A DNA stretch of 64,000 nt from Garcia nutans (taxonomy: Eukaryota; Streptophyta; Magnoliopsida; Malpighiales; Euphorbiaceae), in NCBI GenBank assembly GCA_947685225.1, contig CANTUV010000033.1, positions 53,359,001 through 53,423,000 of the forward strand, read 5' to 3'. The position numbers were made by a program, and so were the translations under genes. Shown here one piece after another: positions 21,456 to 33,200 of this stretch (positions are counted from its first letter, which is position 1; the number at the start of each line of letters is the position of its first letter). The notes beneath the pieces are model-generated. The model had not been told where the DNA came from. It made no database searches and saw only the letters and a program-made list of their open reading frames with translations.

Positions 21456-24400
21456 GGATGCTTTGAAAAAGCTTTAGCACAATGCCACCAGTTTAATCTT
21501 AAGAAACCCCCCACAGTAAAACACCCAGGAAATCAACACGAGAAATCTTCTATTTAAATATAGTATCTCAGATCCAAGCATATAAAAACGGAAATTCAGA
21601 TATATAATGCAGTAAATTCTCCCAAATAAACTTCAAAAACAACAGCTGCTATCTTAGACTAGCAATTCATAGTTCATGGAAGACACGTCTATATCTATTT
21701 AATATCTAATAAATATGAACGGGTACAGCATAAAGAACCAAGATTCGCCAAGGAAAGAGTATAAAGCAGCTTTGAAGGTTCCAACCGTTGCAATCTTTCC
21801 TTTTAATGTTTCTCTTTTGTAATTTCTTGCTTGTAAAAGAAGCTCTCAGAGACCACAATGAAACTCAATATTTTGGGAATATTCCCGGCATTTCTCCATT
21901 AACACCAAAATTATAGAAATAATTATGGAATTAAAAGCCAAGTAATAACAGATGAATCCGGAGCCTGGAACGGTCAATTGAGCTATTAATACTCTCCCCA
22001 AATCAAACAATCAAGTCCAAAAGGTAACGCAGATTTATGGAGGCATAATAATTAATTAGTACCTGAACCCAGATGAGAATTTCACTTTTCAGTTGAAAAC
22101 CCACCCACCAAGAAGCTCCAAAACCACCGCGAATGGCGAATATTTTCAGCAGAGAAGAGCCTTTCGAAACCATGCACCACCAAGCAATGTTTCAGAAGCA
22201 GTGGCTAAATCGCCCAAGAATCTTGAGGTAAATCATGATTAAACAGTGGCAAGACCAGGAAAAAAAGGACAATGTCTGGAAGAGAGTAAAGAAAGACCTT
22301 AATAGCCGAAGAAAGACGCCTGCATTTTTAAGTTAAATCAAAAGGGTAGCATAAAAGCCTCCATTAAATCGCAGTTGAATTGATTATAATTGATGGGTTT
22401 TGAAGATCCTCTGGTCTAAAAGAAAAGTGTATATAAACCAGTAAAAGAGTAAAGATTGAGACTTTGTGAGTGAGAGTGACAGTAAGAGAGAGAGAGACTA
22501 AATAGTAGTTTGAGAGAAACAGAATTTGTTAAAAAGAAATCTACAAAAATAAAAAAAACAACCGTGAAAGAGGAGATAAGCTTTTAGAATCGATGATTGA
22601 GATAAACCGGGGAGAGTAAGATAAACTACTAAAAAAACGCAGTAGAGTAGCAGAAATTACAGGAGAAAAGAAAAAAAAAACTCTGCATATATATAAACAT
22701 TAATAATAATTATTTATAATAGATTTACAGAAGTATAAAATTTTCTTTCAAAAAATACAGAAGTATAAAACAATAAAAACTCTGATGCTAAACCCCCCAC
22801 ATGGTTCGTGTATTGTTGTTTTTACTAATTTGCCCACAGTTTTGATTTTGATGTACAGACGTGTCCGGCAGCACTAGTTTGGTACGGATATAATAGAATC
22901 ATATAAATAAATTTCACGCCTTATGACCTGCTTCTGCTTGCTTGCTTGCTTTCGGTGCTACGCTCAATCTGATTTTAAATAAAATTGGCAGTTTAAACTT
23001 CCATTCGGGTCAGAAAAAAAAACCCCAAAAAACTAAGAAAATATTTTTAAAATTAAATGTAGAAAAAAAATTTTATTTTTGAAAAAAATATTTATAAATT
23101 TTAAAATAAAATTTTAGGTAATTTTTGTTGAAATTCTTTTATTGTATGTATTACTCCAATTGTGGAAGGGCTGTTGATTGAATATGAGATATTCAGGTAA
23201 CCTATTAAATTTGGATTTTTAGCCGGCGGTGATTCAAAATCAAATCCCTGTCCAGACATATTAATATGAAACGGTTCCAATCTTTTACAAATAAAAACCC
23301 CGAGTAGAGTCCAAATCAATTTTGATTTTCTTTCTGTTGGATTAGTTTCAGATGTATATGTAGAATATTTCTTGCCATATAATATAATATTTTTTAAAAT
23401 TTCAATAGTATTTTGCAAATAATTTCTAAAAATTGTTTTTATTGAAAAATAAATGGAATTTTCTTTTATTGTCTAAATTTTATTTGGATTCGAAGCTTTC
23501 CAAGTTTTAACCTTTTTGAAGAAAACTCTTAATATTATTACACTGATGCAGAACTCATCGGTGGACATAAGTACGAAATGAGGAATTTGATATTGCGTGA
23601 AAGCTTCTTATGCTCGCAGTATCTGATCAGCGTCCAGCTCAGGTCATGTGGGAACTTAAGACAGCAAACGCCAAAATTAAATTATAGCTTTATTATTGAC
23701 GATAATGATTAAAATAAAAAGGGAATCCGTCATTTCAGGAAAAAAAAAAGTGTATTCATATGTTGGATCCATATTTAATTTGTTTAAATTTATTTTATAA
23801 GATATTTAAATGTTAATTTTATTATTTTAATCCCAATTTTATGAATTAAGATTGTTCGGAAGATTCACATCTCTCTGTAATGTTTAAATGATAAACACGT
23901 TTTATAAGTTTTTTTTAATTGGAAAAACAATATTTTTATTTGGAAAACAAATAAAAGGATTAATCTTTATTTTTTTTATGAGGAGGGCATTTCTATAAAC
24001 AATAATAGATAGAAAACTTATATATTTAGCCAGCTTATGTCAATATACAATAAGAAGCTAATTCAAATTACAAGCCATATAATTTATTTTATATATATAT
24101 ATAGAGAGAGAGAGAGAGACAGAAATTAGTAATAATTAGTAGTATACTGTAATAATCTGACATAGCTTCCCATATTCGGACATATATACAAATATACAAA
24201 TTCTAAATTTACATAAACATAACCCACCTTGACGTTGATAGCTCCATTATATTTATTTACTCTCCTTCTAAAACAAGAAAAATCACTTCATTACAGTCAA
24301 TTCCATCGTCTAATAATAATTAATTTCGATTATGGCCAAAAATATATATATATAATTAATTTCGAGATTAAACTTATTTTTCAACACACAATATGTTCAG

Positions 24401-24507
24401 TAACGTCCACAAACTCTCCACACCTCCGAGTTGTTTATTTATAAATTATTTTCAAAATATTAAAAAGCACTAAAAATAAATTAATTTTAATAAAAAAATA
24501 GAAAATA

Positions 24508-24511
<4 letters not shown>

Positions 24512-24544
<33 letters not shown>
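24512..24544. repeat. (ATT)n microsatellite
   Basis: About 11 uninterrupted ATT triplets. Confidence 0.9.
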
Positions 24545-24546
<2 letters not shown>

Positions 24547-27500
24547 ATTTTCAGGTTGTGGAAAATTATATCATTTGAGTACCTAAACATCTAGTATATA
24601 AGATAACGAAAATGCTTGATTTTGACAAATATCTGAATAATACAAAAATGTCGGCAGCTCCTATTTCATGCAAGTGATTATACTGGAAATAGAGGTGAGC
24701 ATAGTTGGATTAAAAATTCAATTGTTGGAATATTTAAGAATTAATTCAGACTTATGAAGGGATAGTTTGAGAATTGAGACGATTTAAATAAGAGATTCTG
24801 GAATTTTATTATTTTAAAACATAAGAGACCATAAGTAATTTTTTACGTCTAAAACTGGAAATATATTAACTGAAATTACAACTCTACTTGTCAGAGATAA
24901 AAAAAAAAATTATAATTACACTTTATAACTGAAATTACATCAATAAACACGAAAAGCGAATCCTAATATTCCAACTTTCACCTTTCAAATATCAAATAAT
25001 TATTCACCTTCTTAATATAAATATGAAAATTTAATTAATTGCAATCGAGATTTTTATGATGATTTCATTAATATTAATTGAAAAAAAAATAAAATTTCAG
25101 ATTGAATCAATTTCTTGATGCATGCTTTTTCCAGATTTGTATGTGAATTTCAAGAAAAACATAAAATTTATTATTCTAATATTATTTTTTATGATTTGAA
25201 TCGTATAATCTGATCCTCTCAAACATAAATGCTATAATGCAAAAAAAAAAAATATATGCTTACCATTACATACATAAAGGATTTCATAAAGTAAATTTTA
25301 CATTCTATCTAATTAGTATATTCATATTAAAAATCTTTGAAGTAAGATATTCTCTTTTTTCTCATAAAAATATATTACCAAGACCCTCTAATAAAGAGAA
25401 CTTCACAAATTATTATTTTCAACTTTTACTAATGCGAACTATTAAAATTGAATCATTTTTATTTTCAACCAGGTGTTTGTTTGATATTAAAAGTAAAATT
25501 AAGTATTTAAAATTATCATTTTATACATTATTGAGAAAGACAACCTAAAAGTATTACTTTACTTATTTAAAAAAAATCTTATTAAAATATGTATTAAAAA
25601 AATTTCATACCACGGGATAAAATATTTTCCATATAATTTTTTTTTCGATACCCATTCAAATAATTGGATCAAATAATTTTAAAATATATTATTACCAACA
25701 TTATAACCCACTCCAACAATGACATCCCTTTTAGTTTGAAAAAAATTATTTAACTATCAAGTACATACATCAGTTGAAAAAAATTATTATAATTTAATTA
25801 TAGGTATTGAGTTTGAATTTTAAATATATAATTATATTGAAATTGAACATAAAAAATTTTACCTCCCTTGTGATATTATCCGCTCGAATATAAAATGATA
25901 ATTTACCCTAAAAAAATAAATAAATAAAATTAATTTTTTTTAGGGTTAAGAAAACATGTGAATTTGATAATGTGACTTGTTTGAATTATGTTGCCGGAAA
26001 CATAAAGAAATACTAAATTATACAAAATATTATTTTCCTAAAAGATGAGCAACTGAGCAATCAAAATTAATAAAGCCAAAAATCCCTAAAGCCCACCAAA
26101 AAGGACAGAGCTAAGTCCTAAAATTCCCATTTGGAAATTGAAAAAAGTAGGAGGTTAAGGGCTGACATTCCCCATTTCCCCCCTTCCAGCAATTCATATT
26201 TATATATACGCAAAAGGAATTTTCAAGTTTTATTCATTTTGCCAGCTCATACCTTTCTGACTCTTTCTTCCCTAATATAATTTGGTCCACACTGCACATG
26301 CCCCTCCCATGTGATGCTCAATTCTGCCCTTTTTTTTCTTTTCTTTTAGCAATTTTCGATGAGCAATGAGAATCGTTCAATTTTTATGTTTGAAAGGATT
26401 TGAAATCGTGAAGAAAAAATTGACTTTTGAGGAATAGGTTATTGGATTCTAAAAATTTAATTAAACTAAATTAATTGGAGTTACAAAATATTCAAATTTT
26501 CATACAATTATTGTATTGTACCTATAAAAAATATTATGTATATATATATATATTTAATAAAAAGATATATATACATGTAACTTATAAACTTATAAATAAT
26601 TATCGGCCAATAGTCACAATTTACTGTACTAATATAAATAAATTAGAAGTAGCTAGTTATTGTAGTGCTAATTAAACACTTGAAATTTTTAATTTTTAAT
26701 ATTTTAATTATACTTTTAAGCCAATAGATACTTAGTTTTAAAATATCACTCCAATCAATTACTTTTATCAAAATATCCAATATTAAATTATTTATATAAC
26801 CCGACTATAAATTAGATAAATGAATCCAAGCCAACTTAATTTGAATCATGATAAAAAAAATAAATATTTTTGATATTTTTATCATGAAAATCAAACTAAA
26901 CCAAATAATTAATTTAAAAAGAAATAAAAAGATGAAAATAAAAATCCATTCAATTTGGTTTTTCAATTTAAACCGCATAGCATTATTGGCAGCAAAAGAG
27001 CCAGGACGAATCCAAAACCAAGGTGTGAAGCAACAAACAGAAATGTATTGACCAATCTCGCCATGCATTACGAACTTGTCGTTTAATGGTATTTGCTATT
27101 ATGCGCGCGGCTTGATGATGGCACATTTTAGAAGGTTCTAACCTTGGAAATTGCAAGCCAAAAAAGAAAAAGAAAACGACCACGTACACCGACTCCAATA
27201 CAATCAAGTTCTGACGCACCGCCGTCTCATTGCCATGAAATGAATTGCAATATAAATACCAAATCCAATCAAATTTAATCATATGTCTTCTCTTTTACTT
27301 TTAATATTCATATATTCCAACAATATTAGGGCTGCTTGTTCCACCATTATAATTACACAGTTAATGCCGTGCATTCTATAACTATTCTTCTCTACCATAT
27401 TACATTGCTGTTATTATCCACATTAAATTTGGCATGTCTCTTTAATTCCCTCAATTTTCATATTTTTATCGCCATGGCTCTCCAAATTCAATCAAGAATT

Positions 27501-28073
27501 TGATAGTGGATTACCTACTTTCAATACCCCATTCATATCTCCATTAAATTAAAGCTGCATACAGAATACTAAAACCTATAGCTATAAATTAAAATTTGAT
27601 GGTTCTGGTTTAAGTTTATTACTATTACCCTTTTCTTAACCGTTATTATTATGCTTTTATTATATTATCATAATAATTGCATATGAAGAGAGAAATTTAT
27701 TTTTTATCACATACATATATTATACATATGAAGAGAGAGAGGATATATATATATATATTTTCTACAAATGTAATGTTTTTTCCTACACCATACAAGTTTG
27801 TTTGGTAATGAATGAGTTCTAACTTTTAAGTGATGAGTCAAGTAGTCCTTTCTATTCTTTTAATTGTGAGAAACCGTGAAAAAAAAATTGAACAGAAAAA
27901 ATATGGTCACACGATTATGAGACGAATTGTTTAATTTACTAAAAATCAATCAGAATTCAATCGAGATTATAGAAAAACTCAAAATACACAATGGAGAAAT
28001 CTCGGGCACTCTCAAGAATAGACGAAGAATAAGGTTTTATTTGCTTGACAAAATAATGATTCTTTTCCTTAAT

Positions 28074-28135
28074 TACTTTTCGATGTGGAATTATTTTCCT
28101 TATTTACTTTTCGATGTGGAATTATTTTCCTTATT
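28074..28135. repeat. 31-bp perfect tandem duplication
   Basis: The unit TACTTTTCGATGTGGAATTA plus TTTTCCTTATT is present at 28074-28104 and again at 28105-28135. Confidence 0.92.
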
Positions 28136-29857
28136 TATGATATTCAACATACATTTACAATATCATAGAAGGCCATTATAACTAATTACTTAATTAAAGT
28201 ATTAATTCAGGTTTGAATTTAGCCATGCATACGGAGCCAATGATTAAAGTCTAACATAAAAATTTCCAAATTTAAAGGGAAAAAAAGAACTTAAGATAAG
28301 TTATTAATGACTATTAGGGAAAAAATTAATAGAGACGAGCAAAAAATTTAAAATTCGATCTATTCTACTATATATATATATATAAATTATATCACTTTAA
28401 ACTGATTGAGTTGGTCAATTTAAATCGACTTTTACATTACTAGCAAAAATATCAAATTTGATAAAAAAAAATAAAGTGAATTGACTAAAATAATTAATTT
28501 TTAAAAATAAAATTTTTTTAATCAATTAATAATAATTGAATTATTAGTCTATTTATATAAAATGGGAACAATCCCAGTAATGCTTACACCTAGAAACAAG
28601 AAATCTTCCTTTTTGATACCTATGAAAACCATTATGCCACTCATAATAGCATCCTCGAACGAACAAACACTCTCATAGTCGATGGCCCCCTACTTATAAA
28701 CCCATCGACATTCGGCGACAATACACTTTGGTCCAACACCCTCCAATTTCATTATGGCCTTTTTAGTTTTTATTCGGACTTGGATTTTTAGTAAAAAAAT
28801 ATTCTAAAAAATAAAAATAGTTTTAAAAATATACATTTTTAATTTTAATTTCAAAATATCTTTTTTTATTTTAATTTTAAAAATATATATTTTCAGAGGT
28901 ATATTTTAAATATATATTATATATATTAAGAATATATATTTAGCGTATAAAAAATTTTTAGATATTTAAAAAAAAAATTAAAAAATATGCTGTAAAGTCT
29001 AATTTCCTCTTGTTTTTAGTAAGTAGCTCTAGGACTTGCCGGTCCAACATCATTTTTCTATGGCCTTTTTTCAGTGTTCTTTTGCGCTATAAGCTAAGGT
29101 AAGGAACACTGGGCTCATTGGTAAAATACAGAAAAACTGCACATTTTACTTTTTAAAAAAATTTAATATAAAAGAATTTTATTTTTCAGATATTTTAAAA
29201 AAATCCCTAAAATATAATTGACTTTAAAATTTTAAAAATACAGTGAAATAATTAAAATTTAATGAAAATTTTATTATGTCCCAATTCAAAAAAATTATTA
29301 TGTGATAAATTTCATAATTGATTCATATATTAAATCTTAATTAAAAAACAAACACCTTTACATTTGGGCCAACTGCAGTAACTGTTTTTTTAAGAATGAT
29401 GAACTACAATAACTAAAAATATCATGAAATTAATATTAATATTGAAAAATTTATCTTACTAAAAAATATACAAATAAAGAAAAAAATTTATTTGTTATCC
29501 GTAAATTAAAATATAAAAAAGGAAAAAAAAAAAAAAGCGAATGGCCCATTTGCACTTGGGAGAACAACTCACAACAATTTGTCGTATTTATGCAATTACT
29601 ACAATCTCTCGTTCCTTTTTATCTCTCTCTTCACCTCTTTCTTTCATTCGCTCTCGCGCTCTATGCTCTTCATAGAGCGAGAAAGAAAGAAAATTAAGAG
29701 AAAGGTAAAGGGCTAAGACCCAAAAAAAAAACTAAAAAAAAAATAATCAAAAGCCAACAGTAACTTAATCAAATAATCAAATTCTGATCATTGTCAACAT
29801 ATATCTGAGTCTAATCGATTAAAGATTTTGAAAAAGCTCAGATTCAGCCTATCAAAA

Positions 29858-29896
29858 ATGGCGATGGTCAAATTCTTACGACGCTTTCCTCTTTGA
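29858..29896 (+). promoter_or_regulatory. Possible upstream ORF in the leader of the RNFT-like gene
   Basis: ATG at 29858 opens a 12-codon frame (MAMVKFLRRFPL) ending in TGA at 29894-29896, about 340 bp before the main start. A minimal ATG-AGA-TAG lies at 30003-30011 and an ATG-TGT-ATA-TGA at 30189-30200, which overlaps the earliest in-frame ATG. If the mRNA begins upstream, these could lower translation of the ligase. The transcription start is not visible, so this is conditional. Confidence 0.35.
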
Positions 29897-30027
29897 CTTT
29901 TTCTGTCCATCCATCTATCCTTTCTTCTTCCCCAATTTATTGTTATTATTATTATATTATTATATTATTGTTATTTGTATGTTAGGTTTAGGGTTTTCGC
30001 AAATGAGATAGCTCTCTCTCTTTATTT

Positions 30028-30057
30028 TTCTTCTTCTTCTTCTTCTTCTTCTTCTTT
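30028..30057 (+). repeat. (CTT)n pyrimidine tract in the 5' leader
   Basis: About nine CTT/TTC triplets just upstream of the RNFT-like coding start, preceded by CTCTCTCTC. Pyrimidine tracts like this are common near plant transcription starts. Confidence 0.85.
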
Positions 30058-30232
30058 TCGTTATCGGTCTTCTTGTTCTTTTGTCATTTCAAAGCTTCTC
30101 AACGGAGTTTCGCATTCGAAGGTATTATTATTTGTTGAAAATTTTATTGGTTAGAATTTTATTTGTTTGGTTGATTGATAGGGTGATCATGTGTATATGA
30201 TGGTTATGGTTAGGGTTAGGGCATCTGCGCAG

Positions 30233-33200
30233 ATGGAAGCGTCCGGTAGTAATTCCGATCCGTATAGAGGTTCTTCCGGAGGAGGGAGTAGTAGCAGTAC
30301 AAGTAGTAGCAATTCCCGGAGGTACGGAATGCTATCGGCCTCAAGTATTATCCAGGCACCAATTTCTGCCTTGTTAGAATATTCGGGTCTTTTACGAACG
30401 GCAAGGTCAACTCTCCAAGAAACCGACCCTTTGATCAATGGCTCTGTTGCTATTCATAACAATAATCATAGGCTTGATGATTCTACACCGGCTGCAGCTG
30501 AGGTAGCCAATAACGGGGAGGTTGCTATTCGGATAATCGGTGCTGGAGAACATGAGCATGATAGGGAGGGCTCTGGATTGGTGGTTGGGCAGTTGGGTCC
30601 TCAGAGTGAGGTGTCTGTTCAGCAGGCAATGCCTGGCTTGGCGTCAGATGTTCAGGGAGATTCTAGAAATGATCGGGGGACAGGAGAAGGCGCTCCTCAG
30701 CAGCCTTCCAATGGAAGTGGGGATGGGGAAGCTGCTGATGGCAGCGGTGCTAATGGAAGGGATTCTTCTTACCAAAGATATGATATTCAGCAGGCTGCTA
30801 GATGGATTGAGCAAGTCCTGCCCTTCTCTTTGCTTCTGTTGGTTGTTTTCATCCGCCAGCATTTGCAAGGTATTGTCCTTCTAGCTGTGCTTTGATATTT
30901 CATGAATAGGATTGGATGATTTAAAATTGAAAGCTTTTCCAAATGGCTTGTCTGTTGTCTTCTCTTCATTCTGTGCTTTATACATGATTATTGATGAATC
31001 TTTTAACTGTTGAAAAATAATCATTGGTGCTCTATCTGTATATAACACATCATTTTAATTTCTTATTTGCAGCAAATGAATGACAACGTATATGACCCTT
31101 ATTTGTACACATTCATCCATTTTGCATAATCATGTTTGTTTTAAGTTTAATTCAATAATCTTAGCAGGGCTTGTGCTTGTTTTCCTTATCTGACGTTTCT
31201 CTGCCAAGGTCCTTTATATACTGGATTGGCGATTTGCCATTTTATTTATGATGATTACTATGTTAGTTAATATAACGAAAGAACTAGCACGAATCAATGG
31301 TGATAGAAATTGAATGAGAGGAGAGAACATAGAAGGGAGAGTGAGCAAGGGAAGAGAAATAAACATTCAATCTAGGGATTTAGGCTCTGTTTGTGAAGAC
31401 TTCCATTGTGGTTTTCATGGGTTAACATGGTATGGCTTAGAATTAAACCATATTTGGGAGGATTTCCACTCTTTTATCATGGTTCATGATGGTTTAGCCA
31501 TGGTGTGAGGTTGGCAAATTTTGTCAAATTTCTTAAACCACCGAATTGATGTGTTGAGATGGTTTAGATTTGTTATTGACAAAATTACCCTTAATTGAAT
31601 TCTAACAACCCTCAGCAAACTCATTATACTGCTACTGCTACTCATCTCTTCGTACGCCTTCTCCCTTCGTTGTTGTCTGCTATCAAGATCATCAAGGTAA
31701 GCCTTTTTTATTTGTTAGTTTTCTTTTTCTTCTTTTTTTTTCACAATTGATTTCTGTTTGGAGAAATAGAAAACTTAAGTTTGTTGTGATTTTTTTTAAA
31801 TCAGTTTATTGGAAAAAAAATTATTGAAAAAAATTATTTGTTGGATTTGTTGAGATTTTTACTTGTGAGTTTAATTTGTTAGCTTGTTGTGTTTGAATTG
31901 ATTTTTAAATCAATTTATTGTGATTTACCCTTAATAGAAGGTATGTTGTTGAGCTCTGCAATTGGTTTTGCAGTTGCAGGTGCTGGTCTGTGCTTTGTTT
32001 ATTAAAAGTGATGCTGAGTTGAGTTGGATGTTGTAGTTGCAGCTGTAGATATGTGATTTTGCCTATTGAAATGCTTTTAGTTGGTTCCATTCATCAATTT
32101 CCTGAGCGATTGATGCTTACTATTAAGGTTATTGTTGGGTGTTATTTGAGCTGAGCTAAACTTATGCAATACTGAGTTACTGAGTTATGTGAATTATGGA
32201 TGTGTGGCTTGCCGTACACAACCTTGTAGAAGAGTTCAATTTGATTTTCATTTTATGATAAGTAAATGCTGAAGTTTAACAAATTAGGATAAAAAGTGAT
32301 AAATTCTAACTTTTTCAAGAATGAAAAGAGTAGAATTACAAATGTATTAAGGCTCTGATTTATTATTATGAGTTTCAAGGCTGAAAATAAATTATGTTAT
32401 TAAACATATTAAATGAATTTTATTGTTTATACACATATATATAAATATATTGAATTTTATTAATTTTTTTTAGTTGTATGATTACTTAAATTTATTGTAA
32501 AATTTAATTAATTTTATTTTTTGAATAAAATATATATTTGTCAAAAATCTTATCAATTTTTTAAATGGAGTTAAGTAGTTTTATAATTACAGTTTATTTA
32601 TTTTAATATGAATTATATAAAATATTAAATTGGAGGGTATTTTGGTTATTTTATTTGTTTAAATCAAATCATACCATCAAATAACTTAACAGCACTAAAC
32701 CATCTTCCCAAACATGATTTACCGCCAATACCATACCATATTGGACTTATTAAACCATACATTATTAAACCATACTGGAAATGCTCCCAAATATAGCGTT
32801 AGAGAAGCAGTAGAGTATCACTTATAAAATGAGGGAGAGAAAGAGCGGGGGATAGGTTAAGGGAGAGAAAGGGAGAGTTTTGAGTCTCAATATAAGCCTC
32901 TGTCCAAGATATTTTCAACTCTATGTCACTCTAAGCAACAGCAGACCTTTTACCTTTCAAACTGCAATTACAGAGGCCAATTAGCATAACCACTATTGTT
33001 TTTCAGCCAAAATAAAATAAAATTCCAATATATAAGAGACAATTAGTGGTCTGTTCATATTGATCAAGACTCTAAGTTAATTATGGGATGATGTTAGTGT
33101 GTACTGTGTTTATTTTATGTTTCACTAATTACATCACTATTTATCGCCAATTGGATTCTCCCACTTTTCTGGTTTATTCATGTCAGAAGATCCATCAGAT

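Larger units (their letters stand above)
21456..29857. other. Spacer between DUF1191 and RNFT-like genes
   Basis: Divergent promoters of two genes are expected here: the DUF1191 leader on the left (to about 22520, with GAGAGA runs) and the RNFT-like promoter near 29600. The rest is AT-rich with simple repeats: (TA)n(GA)n at 24090-24119, (ATT)n at 24512-24544, (TA)n at 28370-28383, and a 31-bp duplication at 28074. I could not support a gene. A modest GC-rich patch at 27060-27250 has no recognisable content. Confidence 0.6.

Noticed and set aside
23101..23418. 105-codon minus-strand frame in the large spacer
   Set aside because: AT-rich, no conserved motif, no neighbouring exon.
30191..30895. 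Plus-strand frame beginning with GTG at 30191 as the RNFT-like start
   Set aside because: GTG is not a normal plant start, and the frame runs into intron 1. The ATG at 30233 was chosen.
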